From Calamus simplicifolius (lineage: Eukaryota; Streptophyta; Magnoliopsida; Arecales; Arecaceae): DNA of 64,000 nucleotides. The DNA lies in NCBI GenBank assembly GCA_900491605.1, contig UESW01004014.1:320266-384265 (forward strand), in the 5' to 3' direction. Positions 54,540-64,000 of the stretch are shown one piece after another. Under the pieces are notes generated by a model, which saw only the letters and a program-made list of their open reading frames with translations, did not search any database and was not told the origin of the DNA. Both the position numbers and the translations under genes were made by a program. Numbering within the stretch: position 1 is the first letter of the stretch; every line of letters starts with the position of its first letter.

Positions 54540-56546
54540 AGAATATAAGAAAGGTGGATAATTATTTACTACTTTATGTAAATAATAAAATTGTTAAACG
54601 GGGATAGCACATGCGTCACGGGAGAAAAGATTAAGAACAAAGTGAAATTTAAAGTGCAGTCCTCTTCTCAACTCTCAAGGACAAATTTTGTTAGGTGGGC
54701 TCAAATTAGGGCTTGGTGGTCTACTTTTGGGACCAACAAGGAAGGCACAAACGAAGTGATCCCATGCTCATCGGCTCAGCCCAGTGGCAGTCAACCTCAA
54801 ATCTGATTCAGTGTTCAATCCACGTGTCAGGCGCGCAGGAGTTGAGATATGTTTAAAAGCAGTCCACGGTCCACCAGAACATCCCCATTGGGGTTAGGTA
54901 GAGGCGGATCCGCGCATCAACAGCCGTCCGATGAAAGGACAAAATGGCAAATCCGACGGGATCAAGGACAGCGTCCGAGGACGTCATTCTTGACCGGAGA
55001 TTCCATGATGGACGATGATAATGATATCCTACCCAACCCTTCCTCTCGCTCCTCATCTTCCCTCATCCTTTAGGCTTCGGTGGGACATGATTTGAGATGA
55101 GTTGTCAGTTGTCATCTTATCATCAGATGTCACGAGAGCATGAGAGGAACAAGCAAAGATATATATATATATATTCTCTTTTATGGGATCCGAATCTAAT
55201 CCCACTCTTAACCTGTCCAAACCTCGCCACCTCTGCTTGTTTTGGAGAGGTTGGTTGCCCACCAAGTCCTTGGACCATTGATTGCCACCTACTCTTATAT
55301 TTCTATCTTAAGTGGCGTTTGATTTACGATAATATAATATTAATAAAAATTTTATACTTATAAAAATTTTATATTTAATAATTAAATTATTAAAATTAAA
55401 AATTAGTATGTTTGATTTATATAAATAATGTTAGCTTAAATTTTTAAGATACAAGATTTTATATCACTAGAATTCTATTTATATTTGTTATAAATCTTTT
55501 TTTCTTTTTTAAACAACTATCTTTTTTTCTTTAAATATAAAATATTCTCATAAAATATTTATAAAATTATTCTTAAATGTTATAAATATTTAATATATAT
55601 ATATTATATCTAAATATATGATATATATATATATATATAATATTGAAATAATATAGATAATTTAATATATATTATATTATTTATAATATAAATAATATTA
55701 GATACGTATATTACAAATTATTTAAATACAATAATTTAATATGCAAGAAAATAAAAAATATTAAAACTTTTGGATTTAATAAATATTTAATAATATTAAA
55801 ATTATGTTAATATTGATATAATATAATATATTAAATATTAATATCAAATAATATTAAATATTTAAATATCATTAAGTGTATATTAAATATAATTAGATTA
55901 AATATTATTAAGGATTTACATAAAAGTCAAAAGCGTAATATGAGAGCTTGGCTTTGGCAATCTTAAATAATCTAAGATTAAAATTAAGTATTATTATTAA
56001 AGTTATCATGTTCAATTATTAAATATGATAATCTGTATAACAATTAAATTATCAAATAAATTATCATCAACAAAACAAACATTTAATGTAGTCTTTTAAA
56101 ACCTTTGGAGATAATGATTGTATTTATAACTTTGGCTTATAAAAGAACATAGAAAAACTTGATTATAGTTGATAGAAAACCTCAAATGAATCCATAATTT
56201 TGGTTACAATAATAAGGGTGAAGCAGCCAATCTCTACCATTATGGATTGAAAGAAATTTTGTAGCTTATGCGATTGGCATAGTCAAATCCATTGTACCAA
56301 GTTAATTAATCATCTTACCATTGAGAGTGTGTACTTCCATTAAACCACTTTATAATGGACAACTTTTCATCTTCCAAATTTCTTTATCTCATCTAATTCA
56401 AGAATGAATTAGTTCACCATGTAGATAGCATTTTGAAGTCGAATAACCTAATAAGAAGGAATGAAAGTCATTTAAACAAGTTATTTCACCTTTTATTTTT
56501 AGTGGAACCATTATTGGAGTACTGGATTGAACCACTTCTTAGCTGG

Positions 56547-56606
<60 letters not shown>

Positions 56607-56908
56607 ATGTATATGTATATTTAATACATAAATTTTCATATCTAAATTTCTTTACCTTATTTAATCTCCGAATAAATTACTTCACAATATATAGTGGAGT
56701 AATTTATTTTAGAGTAAAATGTAGTAAAAGTAAATTAATCCATTTAGTCCAAATCATTATTTTGCTTCTAAATGCATAGCGCAATTTTTTCAATAGCAAA
56801 GAGGTAAGTTAAACTCCACACTAACTTATTGCATATAAGTCCATATCATTTGATTAACAATAGAATCAATCCTAAGTGTAAAGCTTGTGCTCTCCTTCCT
56901 AAAGGCCC

Positions 56909-56912
<4 letters not shown>
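54540..56912. other. Spacer, mostly AT-rich
   Basis: The part at 54,600-55,080 is of average composition and holds short ORFs without domains. The part at 55,310-56,090 is extremely AT-rich, flanked by GGCGTTTGATTTACGATAAT and ATTATCATCAACAAAACAAAC, a weak inverted match that could be an old MITE. A (TA)n run follows at 56,549-56,594. Confidence 0.45.
56549..56594. repeat. (TA)n microsatellite
   Basis: About 23 TA units, followed by TATG units. Confidence 0.95.

Positions 56913-56942
<30 letters not shown>
56913..56942. repeat. (GA)n microsatellite beside Copia-B
   Basis: About 15 GA units, 23 bp left of the Copia-B LTR. Confidence 0.93.
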
Positions 56943-56948
<6 letters not shown>

Positions 56949-56960
56949 AGTGGACGCAAC

Positions 56961-56965
56961 ACTTT
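56961..56965. other. Target-site duplication of Copia-B, left copy
   Basis: ACTTT, identical to 62,872-62,876. Confidence 0.93.
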
Positions 56966-57264
56966 TGTTAAATATGTCTTGAATTTTATATATCGGGTCC
57001 GGTTTTTTTTGACCCGACCCGATATTCTTGTTGGGCCCGGACCAAACCGGTCCGCTAGGGTTTATTTTATGAAAGTATTTTTTGGGGCGTATTTATATAG
57101 ATATACGTGTGAAAACTTCTGTAAGGGTTTTGAGACCTCCTCCTTTTTGATAATGGAATTTTGTTTGCCTTGCCCGTGGATGTAGATCACCATGATCGAA
57201 CCACGTAAATTCTTGGAGTTCCTTTGTTTGTTTATTGTTTGATTTGAATCTGATTTCCGCAACA
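56966..57264 (+). repeat. 5' LTR of Copia-B (299 bp)
   Basis: TG...CA termini. It contains the inverted repeat ATATCGGGTC / GACCCGATAT near 56,988-57,024 and a TATA-like TATTTATATAGATA near 57,088. The right LTR has one mismatch in the inverted repeat. Confidence 0.95.
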
Positions 57265-57267
57265 AAC

Positions 57268-57279
57268 TGGTATCAGAGC
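57268..57279 (+). promoter_or_regulatory. Primer-binding site of Copia-B
   Basis: TGGTATCAGAGC, the classic complement of plant initiator-Met tRNA, three bases after the LTR. Confidence 0.95.
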
Positions 57280-58418
57280 TTTGGTTCGAAAATAATTTTG
57301 TTGAAAAAAAAAGGGAGAAAAACCTAACCCTAATTTTTTTTTTCGTTGGTCTTCGTCTGCCTCCTTTGTTTTCTTCCGCTGCGTTGGTAAAGGTAGGGCT
57401 TTTCCTAAGCCCTAGCTTTGATTCTCCCGGTTTTGAGCCTTGGCCGTCGACGGAGCCGTGGGAATTTGGGGAGCTCGCGGACGGGAGGAGCGGCCGACTG
57501 TTGGGGAAGAGGTCATCTTGTTCCTTCTAAACCAAGCGACCAACACCTTGAATCAAGCCAAAATCTCTGGAACTTCAAGAGATCACTGGAAGGCTCTGTT
57601 CCTTGAAAAAAGAAACAGAGTTGAAGTCTTCTCTTCCGCTGGCGAACATATCTCTAAGATATTAAACTCCTCTGTTTTCGCTGACGCCGAGTCACCGCCG
57701 CTAAGATCTCCTTCGTTGCCGATCCACTGCTGCTGGATCTTGCTGCTATCGGACCGGAGATCTCGGGAGGCGTCGGCTGGATCTCAGGCGGTTGTTCCTT
57801 GCTGCGGATCGGGCGAAGCCCTGCCACTGAGGGCGAGCGCGTCTTGGAACCGCCGTCGGAGCAGTTAACCTTGAAGCTCCGCTCCTCTGCCGCCACCGCC
57901 TCCGGCCGAGCGTTCCCCTCGAAGCCTGTCTCTAGAATCCATACCTCATCATCCCTCTCTTCCAATTGTCCCGCGGCACTACTGTTGAAGGAGGCGAAGT
58001 AGTTGATCTTTTTTTACGTGGTTCTGTGATCCGACGCTCTCCAGGTTTCTCAGGCGTCGAAGGAAGCCATCGCACGTTAGATATCAGAGCCTTGGCTCCA
58101 TCGTGTTCGTCCTCTCAGTTTGTATGCAGTCACGGTGACCGGGGCTATCTAGACTGGCTTTCGCATATCCAAACGAAAGCGAGGGTGATCTCCGTACTCC
58201 TCGCCATAGTTCAGACGAAGCACCACAACAAGTCCAAACCCAGGAAGCAGCACAAGTGATTTCCGAGGACATTGAAAGGGGTTTCTTCACCATCCAAAAG
58301 CTAGGCCTTTTGCACCGGATTTCAGCCTCCTCTGTTTCATCCGTGAAGCTGTTCCCAGGATCTCTTCTTCTTCTTCAATCAAAACAGAAAGATCGTTTCA
58401 TTCTTAGAAATTTTTGGG
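57280..58418 (+). other. Copia-B leader before gag (about 1.1 kb)
   Basis: This leader is unusually long compared with a compact Copia element. ORFs such as 57,440-57,868 have no recognised domain. The sequence is GC-richer than the flanks and could be a captured non-element fragment, but no source can be named. Confidence 0.5.
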
Positions 58419-59017
58419 ATGTCATCTTTGAAGTTTCAGATTGCACCATTTGATGGACAGAACAACTTCGGATTATGGAGAATAAAGATGAAGGCTTTAT
58501 TGAAGCGAGAGGGTTCTGTTAGGGCACTGGATATAGTTATACAGATGACATGACCACGGCTGAGATTGAAGAGATGGATGAGAAGGCGCATAGTGTGATC
58601 CAGTTATCTCTAGAAGACAATGTTTTGCGAGAAGTCGCAGATGAGGAAACAGCGGCCGGTCTTTGGAAGAAACTGGAAAGTCTCTACATGAAGAAATCTT
58701 TAACATCTAGACTTTATTTGAAGCAGCGTCTTTATACCCTAAAGATGCGAGAAGGTATGCCTATTAAGGAACACTTGAATGAGTTTAATAAGATTGTTAT
58801 GGATATGAAAAATCTAGATATTAAACTTGAGGAAGAAGATCAAGCTTTGATTGTGTTATGCTCATTGCCTGCCTCATACGAAAATTTTGTGAACTCGATG
58901 CTTTATGGACGTGAATCCATAACTCTAGAGGATGTTAAAGCATCCTTGAATTCTGCAGAATTGAGAACAAAATTGAATGGAAATACTAGTGGAGACAGGG
59001 CAGATGGTTATTCGTGA
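58419..59017 (+). pseudogene. Copia-B gag
   Basis: ATG at 58,419 gives MSSLKFQIAPFDGQNNFGLW, then KMKALLKREG. A frameshift near 58,530 moves to the frame 58,550-59,017 with TTAEIEEMDEKAHSVIQLSL, WKKLESLYM, LYTLKMREGMPIKEHLNEF and VLCSLPASYENFV, a typical Copia gag. Another shift at about 59,012 leads to the zinc-knuckle frame. Confidence 0.9.
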
Positions 59018-59330
59018 GAGGTAGGACCAAGAAGAAGGATAAAGCTTTTAGAAAGAAATCTGTTGGTCGTTCAAAATCTAGGCCACCTGGAGATACGACG
59101 AACGTTGAGTGCTACTATTATCACAAGAAAGGACATTACAAGTCAGATTGTCCTGTGCTCAAGAGAAAGGATAAGCAATGTAGTCAACGTCAAGATGCGG
59201 CGAATATTGCTGAGAAAGATGAGTCTAGTGTGTCAGACAGAGTTCTTACGACATGCTCTGTTGTTAGTTTTTCAAACGATGTTTGGATAATAGATACAGG
59301 AGCATCATATCACATGTGCCCAAATAGGGA
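59014..59330 (+). pseudogene. Copia-B zinc knuckle and protease
   Basis: The basic stretch GRTKKKDKAFRKK precedes a knuckle CYYYHKKGHYKSDC near 59,110-59,151, in which the second Cys is Tyr (TGT to TAT would explain it). The protease motif WIIDTGASYHMCP follows at 59,284-59,322. Confidence 0.88.
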
Positions 59331-59679
59331 ATGGTTCACCACATACGAACCATTGAATGGTGAATCAGTTTTTATAGAAAATGATGCAGTATGCAAAATT
59401 ATGGGAATTGGTACTGTTCAGATTAAGTGCCATGACAAAGTTGTGAGAACCTTTACTGAAGTTAGGCACATACCAGACTTAAAGAGAAACCTTATTTCTT
59501 TGAGCTGTTTGGATTCCATTGGGTGTATGTACTCAGGTGGAGGTGGAGCTCTAAAAGTCACCAAAGGCAATCTAGTTGTGATGAGAGGAAACAAGGTGAA
59601 TCACTTGTATCATCTACAGGGTAGCACAGTTATGGGTTCTTCGATTGGCACAACAAATTCTGTTTCTGCTGATGATAGA

Positions 59680-60600
59680 ACAAAATTGTGGCATATGCGT
59701 TTGGACCATATGAGTGAGCGTGGCATGACAGTTTTGAGTAAACGTGGTTTACTATGTGGTGAGCGGACAACCTCACTAGATTTCTGTGAGCACTGTGTTC
59801 TTGGCAAGCAGTGCAAGGTCAGTTTTAGTACAGGTACACATTCAACGAAGGGTATACTCGACTACATACATTCTGATTTATGGGGACCGGCACAGGTTCC
59901 ATCTAAGGGTGGTGCTCTTTACTTTGTGACATTTATTGACGATTATTCCAGAAAAGTTTGGGTTTATTTTCTGAAAAAAAAAGTGAAGTGTTTGAAACCT
60001 TCAAGAAGTGGAAAGCCCTTGTTGAGAATCAGACAGGGAAGAAGATCAAACGTCTAAGGACCGATAACGGTCTTGAGTTCTGTGGTGGTGATTTTAATGA
60101 ATTCTGTGCAGATGCAGGTATCGTTCGACACCGTACAGTCAGGTACACTCCACAGCAAAATGGAGTGGAAGAAAGGATGAACAGAACTTTATTGGAGAGG
60201 GCAAGATGCATGCTCTCTAATGCTGGCATGGAAAAGGCTTTTTGGGCTGAAGCAGTTAACACGTCTTGCTATCTGGTTAATCGCTCTCCTTCAACAGCAA
60301 TTGAATGCAAGACTCCTTTTGAGATGTGGTCAGGTAAGCCTTGTGATTATTCAAATCTAAAGGTTTTTGGATGCCCTGCTTACTATCATGTTAAGGATGG
60401 TAAACTTGAACCTAGAGCAAAGAAGTGTATCTTTGTTGGTTATGCTGATGGCATGAAGGGTTATCGTCTGTGGTGCATAGAACCTAATACACCTAAATTC
60501 ATTATTAGTAGGGATGTTACTTTTAATGAAAAGTTTATGCTAGATCAAAGGAATGTTGTTGATGAGTCTGCAGGAAACCATGAGAGTGATACAAATGAGG
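59680..60600 (+). pseudogene. Copia-B integrase
   Basis: The pre-domain has LWHMRLDHMSERG and CEHCVLGKQ. The core has IHSDLWGP, FIDDYSRKVWVYFL, then a frameshift at the A9 run near 59,973-59,981, then KRLRTDNGLEF and QQNGVEERMNRT with the D-D-E residues. The C-terminal signature is FEMWSGKP, KVFGCPAYYHV, KCIFVGYADGMKGYRLW. Confidence 0.93.
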
Positions 60601-61502
60601 TGGAGGTTCAGGTCGAGCTTCGAAAAAAGGGCTCTCAAAATGATTTGAGCGAGCAAATTGTTACTATTGATTCTAGTTCAGATGAGGAAGCTCTAGATGA
60701 GGTGGAGCAGCCATACTCTATTGCTACTGGCAGAGAAAGGAGGAGATTCGACCCCCTCAAAAATATGGGTTTTCTGATCTGGTGGCTTATGCTCTTACGA
60801 CAGCAGAAGATATGGGTATTCAGGAACCATCTACTTATACTGAAGCTGTTACTTGTTCGGAATCAAAAGTGGACTGTTGCTATGGCTGAAGAACTGGAAT
60901 CACTTCACAAGAACCAGACTTGGGACTTGGTGCCATTGCCTAAAGAAAAAAGAGCCATTGGGTGTAAATGGGTCTTTAAGAAAAAGAAAGGTATTCCAGG
61001 CGTTGAAATTAGTAGATGCAAGGCAAGACTTGTAGCTAAAGGTTACAATCAGAGGGAGGGAATTGATTATGATGAAGTGTTCTCTCCTGTTATGAAACAC
61101 ACTTCTATTCGTGTGTTGCTGGCTATAGTTGCTCAATTTGACTTAGAGCTTGAGCAACTCGATGTGAAGACAGCTTTTTTGCATGGTGAGCTTGAGGAGA
61201 CTATCTATATGGCCCAGCCTGAGGGCTATTATGTAGAAGGCAAGGAAGACCATGTATGTCGATTGAAGAAATCGTTGTATGGTTTGAAGCAGTCTTCAAG
61301 ACAGTGGTATAAAAGATTCGACAGTTTTATGATACGGAGCGGTTATCATAGGAGCAGCTATGATAGTTGTGTGTACTTCAGGAAGGTGTCAGATAAATCC
61401 TTTGTCTATCTCCTTTTATACGTGGATGACATGCTCATTGCTGCAAAGAACATGACAGATGTGTTGATCTTGAAGAAATGTCTCAGTAAGGAGTTTGAAT
61501 GA
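60600..61502 (+). pseudogene. Copia-B reverse transcriptase
   Basis: In the frame 59,958-61,502: WTVAMAEELESLHKN, TWDLVPLPKEKRAIGCKWVF, ARLVAKGYNQREGIDY, LEQLDVKTAFLHGELEETIYM, LYGLKQSSRQWYKRFD and YLLLYVDDMLIA. Polymerase motifs are intact, apart from a locally scrambled stretch at 60,765-60,865 that looks like two compensating shifts. The frame ends at SKEFE*, where one A is missing before MKDLGPAKKI. Confidence 0.93.
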
Positions 61503-62390
61503 AAGATCTGGGTCCTGCCAAGAAGATCTTAGGAATGGAGATTCAGAGAGACAGAAAAGTAGGTAAGTTATATCTCTCACAGAGGAGATATATTGAGAAG
61601 GTACTTGAGAAGTTTGGCATGCAAAACTCTAAGCCTGTCAGTACACCTTTAGCATCACATTTTAGACTCTCAGCTATACATTCACCTCAGTCAGAGGTCG
61701 AGGAGGCTGCAATGTCTCCTGTCCCATACTCCAGTGCAGTTGGTAGCTTGATGTACGCTATGGTATGCACTCGTCCCGACATTGCGCAGGCAGTTAGTGT
61801 GGTGAGCAGATATATGGCACATCCTGGAAAGGTCCATTGGCAGGCAGTGAAATGGATACTTAGGTATCTTAGAGGCTCCACAAAATTGGGCCTAATGTTG
61901 ATAGAAATAGTTCTAACTGTACTTCTGTTGTGGGATTTGTGGATTCTGATTATGCTGGGGATATTGATAAGAGAAGATCTTTGACTGGCTATCTTTTCAC
62001 ATTATCTGGCTCGGCTATAAGTTGGAGATCAATTTTACAGTCGACAGTTGCTTTGTCTACAACAGAGGCAGAGTATATGGCAGCAGCAGAAGCAGTAAAA
62101 GAAGCTATTTGGTTACGAAATCTTGTTCAAGAACTTGGGCTCAAGCAGGAAGACAATTCAGTTGTCTTTGTGACAATCAGAGTGCTATTTGCTTGATTAA
62201 AAATCAAGCATATCATGAGAGGACTAAGCACATTGATATCAAGTATCATTTTATTCGAGAGGCATTTACTGAGAGAAATATTACAGTAAAGAAAGTTGAT
62301 ACTGCTGACAATCCTGCTGATATGCTGACCAAGATAGTTCCCGTCAACAAGTTTAAGCATTGCTTGGACTTGATTGGCATGCTTGTTTGA
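61499..62390 (+). pseudogene. Copia-B connection and RNase H
   Basis: MKDLGPAKKILGMEIQRD, VPYSSAVGSLMYAMVCTRPD and HWQAVKWILRYLRGSTKLG lie in frame 61,499-61,984. After a shift near 61,895, GFVDSDYAGDIDKRRSLTGY and ALSTTEAEYMAAAEA lie in 61,930-62,196. After another shift near 62,170, DNQSAICLIKN, HIDIKYHFIREAF and ADMLTKIVP run to the stop at 62,388-62,390. Confidence 0.92.
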
Positions 62391-62556
62391 GGTTTGCTCC
62401 TTCTGGGGCTTGGTGGCGAGGTGAATGAAAGTTCTATTTTGTTTTTCTTGAAGTGGATATGTTTTTTCGTTGCATCCCTTGTTTCCTACACCGAGTTAGC
62501 TCATGTAGGCTTAGGGATGCTGGGAGAATATGTTCAACTTCTAGTTTGTTAAATTC

Positions 62557-62573
62557 AAGCCAAGGTGGAGATT
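62557..62573 (+). promoter_or_regulatory. Polypurine tract of Copia-B
   Basis: AAGCCAAGGTGGAGATT directly before the TG of the 3' LTR. Confidence 0.75.
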
Positions 62574-62871
62574 TGTTAAATATGTCTTGAATTTTATATA
62601 TCGGGCCCGATTTTTTTGACCCGACCCGATATTCTTGTTGGGCCCGGACCAAACCGGTCCGCTAGGGTTTGTTTTTTGGAAGTATTTTTTTGGGGCGTAT
62701 ATATATAGGTATACGTGTGAAAACTTCTGTAAGGGTTTTGAGACTCCTCCTTTTTGATAATGGAATTTTGTTTGCCTTGCCCATGGATGTAGATCACCAT
62801 GATCGAACCACGTAAATTCTTGGTGTTCTTTTGTTTGTTTATTATTTGATTTGAATCTGATTTCCGCAACA
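62574..62871 (+). repeat. 3' LTR of Copia-B (298 bp)
   Basis: Same ends as the 5' LTR, with about a dozen substitutions and a few one-base indels by eye. Confidence 0.95.
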
Positions 62872-62876
62872 ACTTT
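62872..62876. other. Target-site duplication of Copia-B, right copy
   Basis: ACTTT, identical to 56,961-56,965. Confidence 0.93.
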
Positions 62877-64000
62877 TGTTGGCAACTTGATCGAATTCCA
62901 AAATTTTATGTTTCATAAATTAGAAGTTTTTATAATAAACATATAGTGCTTGCAAATCTATCATTTCTATCCATGGTGTCATTTGGAGGCGTTTGATTGA
63001 GCCCATGTCGATGGCCTTCAATAATGGGAGCTGAGTACATGATTCAAGTGAGTGCTGGATTAAAATTCTCTTATTGCAAATAAGTGCCGTTCATGTTTTA
63101 TTTTTTAAACAAAAACGTGCAATCCTATCAATAACTCATTGAAAATAAACTGACATTTAGGAAACAAGAAGCATCCATTGATGATTCTTGCCGACCAAAT
63201 AATAGATTATTTCTTGGACCATCGTTGGAAGGCTTCTCATCCATTGAATTTTTCTTTTGATCAATTGTTTGTATGTTATTAAACAAATGTTAGCTAGACT
63301 CCACTATGTGTGACTTGTAACTTTGTGGACATGGCGTCATTGATGGTCAATGAATTCATCAATATATTCTTTTCTTCAATGCTTGAGCGTGGCATTCATG
63401 ATCCAAGTGGATCCCACCTTACATTCTATAGTTTTTATGTCACATGAGAAGAATAATAATAAAATTATATTTGGTGGTTGAGCACTTGAGCGTGGCATAC
63501 TTTAGACAATCTAATTCTTATTTGACCCTTTTATACTCACGTGCATACGATGGAGGGAAGCATCGCATCATTGGCAGGACCTATCCACGTGTCTTCATAA
63601 TAATGGAAGCTTTTGGCCTCTCAAATTAATACAATTTAGGTGTTAATCTAAAGATAGAACTTAAATGCAGTGCGAACGGTGTCGGTAGTTCGATACTTTC
63701 TTTATATCTCTTATTTTCCCCAACAACAACGTATGAGTTTTTTTTTTTTTTTGTAGAGACTAACTTGACTAGCAAAAAGTAAGAGAAAGATAGAAAGATT
63801 TACATATAGTGTACTATACTTAAGTTTCATCTTTAATCTAATACTCAATGTTTAATTTATTCTCTATTAATATTTTAAATATCTTTGCAATACAGTACTT
63901 GTATGAATGTTCTATGTTTGGGATCTATTACGATGCATACTGTGCACCCCAAAGAGCATATGTTCGGATAGATATTGTGTGATCTATATTGAAAGTGAAG
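62877..64000. other. Spacer, no gene recognised
   Basis: AT-rich. The word TTGAGCGTGGCAT appears twice (near 63,384 and 63,488). No ORF with a domain and no clear element ends. Confidence 0.5.

Larger units (their letters stand above)
56966..62871 (+). mobile_element. Copia-B: complete-length Ty1/Copia element with target-site duplication ACTTT
   Basis: LTRs at 56,966-57,264 and 62,574-62,871 start TGTTAAATATG and end CCGCAACA. ACTTT lies directly outside both (56,961-56,965 and 62,872-62,876). The tRNA initiator-Met primer site TGGTATCAGAGC follows the 5' LTR and a purine-rich tract precedes the 3' LTR. Domain order gag, zinc knuckle, protease, integrase, RT, RNase H fits Copia, probably Tork/Tnt1-like. 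About a dozen LTR differences by eye suggest a moderately old insertion. At least five frameshifts inactivate it. Confidence 0.96.

Noticed and set aside
55310..56090. Large AT-rich MITE
   Set aside because: The inverted ends match only weakly and the interior is too AT-rich to judge by eye.
57440..57868. ORF in the Copia-B leader as a gene
   Set aside because: No recognisable domain, and another frame overlaps it. Left as leader sequence.

Overview
The window is a stretch of plant nuclear genome. It holds one intact spliced host gene, a SCAI-family protein with nine coding exons spread over 24,723-39,500 on the + strand. Nearly everything else is LTR retrotransposon or smaller repeat. The combination of a very GC-rich first exon with AT-rich later exons, introns of up to about 7 kb, and abundant Copia and Tat-type Ty3/Gypsy elements suggests a monocot. 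A palm-like genome is my guess, but nothing in the sequence proves the species. No tRNA, rRNA, CRISPR, prokaryotic operon or plasmid feature was seen.

Layout from left to right. (1) 1-5,639: the 3' part of a degenerate Copia element (Copia-A, + strand) with an internal ~1.1-kb tandem duplication and its 3' LTR. (2) 5,640-6,871: AT-rich spacer. (3) 6,872 to the assembly gap (17,028-17,624): a Tat-lineage Gypsy element on the - strand (Tat-1). It carries gag, protease, RT, RNase H, a second RNase H (aRNH) and integrase, followed by a 14 x 99-bp tandem array, a fragment of the antisense ORF known from Tat elements, and a 3' LTR containing a 91-bp hairpin-forming array. (4) 17,625-18,899: a SIRE-like Copia LTR without internal sequence, sitting inside the 3' part of (5). 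(5) 18,900-20,565 (- strand): a two-exon orphan copy of the Tat antisense ORF (Transposase_28 type). (6) 20,566-24,480: spacer with microsatellites. (7) 24,723-39,500: the SCAI gene. Its 7.3-kb first intron holds nested MITE-like elements, a possible SINE fragment and an RNase H fragment. (8) 39,501-44,150: AT-rich spacer with one MITE-like element. (9) 44,151-53,126 (- strand): a second Tat element (Tat-2), structurally complete with 5-bp target-site duplication TGGAC, but lacking the gag capsid region and riddled with stops. (10) 54,361-54,539: a MITE. (11) 56,966-62,871: a complete Copia element (Copia-B, + strand) with 298/299-bp LTRs and target-site duplication ACTTT, inactivated by frameshifts. 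(12) 62,872-64,000: spacer.

The retroelement genes would work as gag, protease, integrase and RT/RNase H sets of one replication cycle, but no element here has a complete open set. The substitutions are dominated by transitions, as expected from decay of methylated DNA. The least explained structures are the tandem arrays in the Tat elements. Several have periods divisible by three and stay open on both strands, and one has hairpin-forming units. The spliced antisense-ORF copy is also poorly explained.
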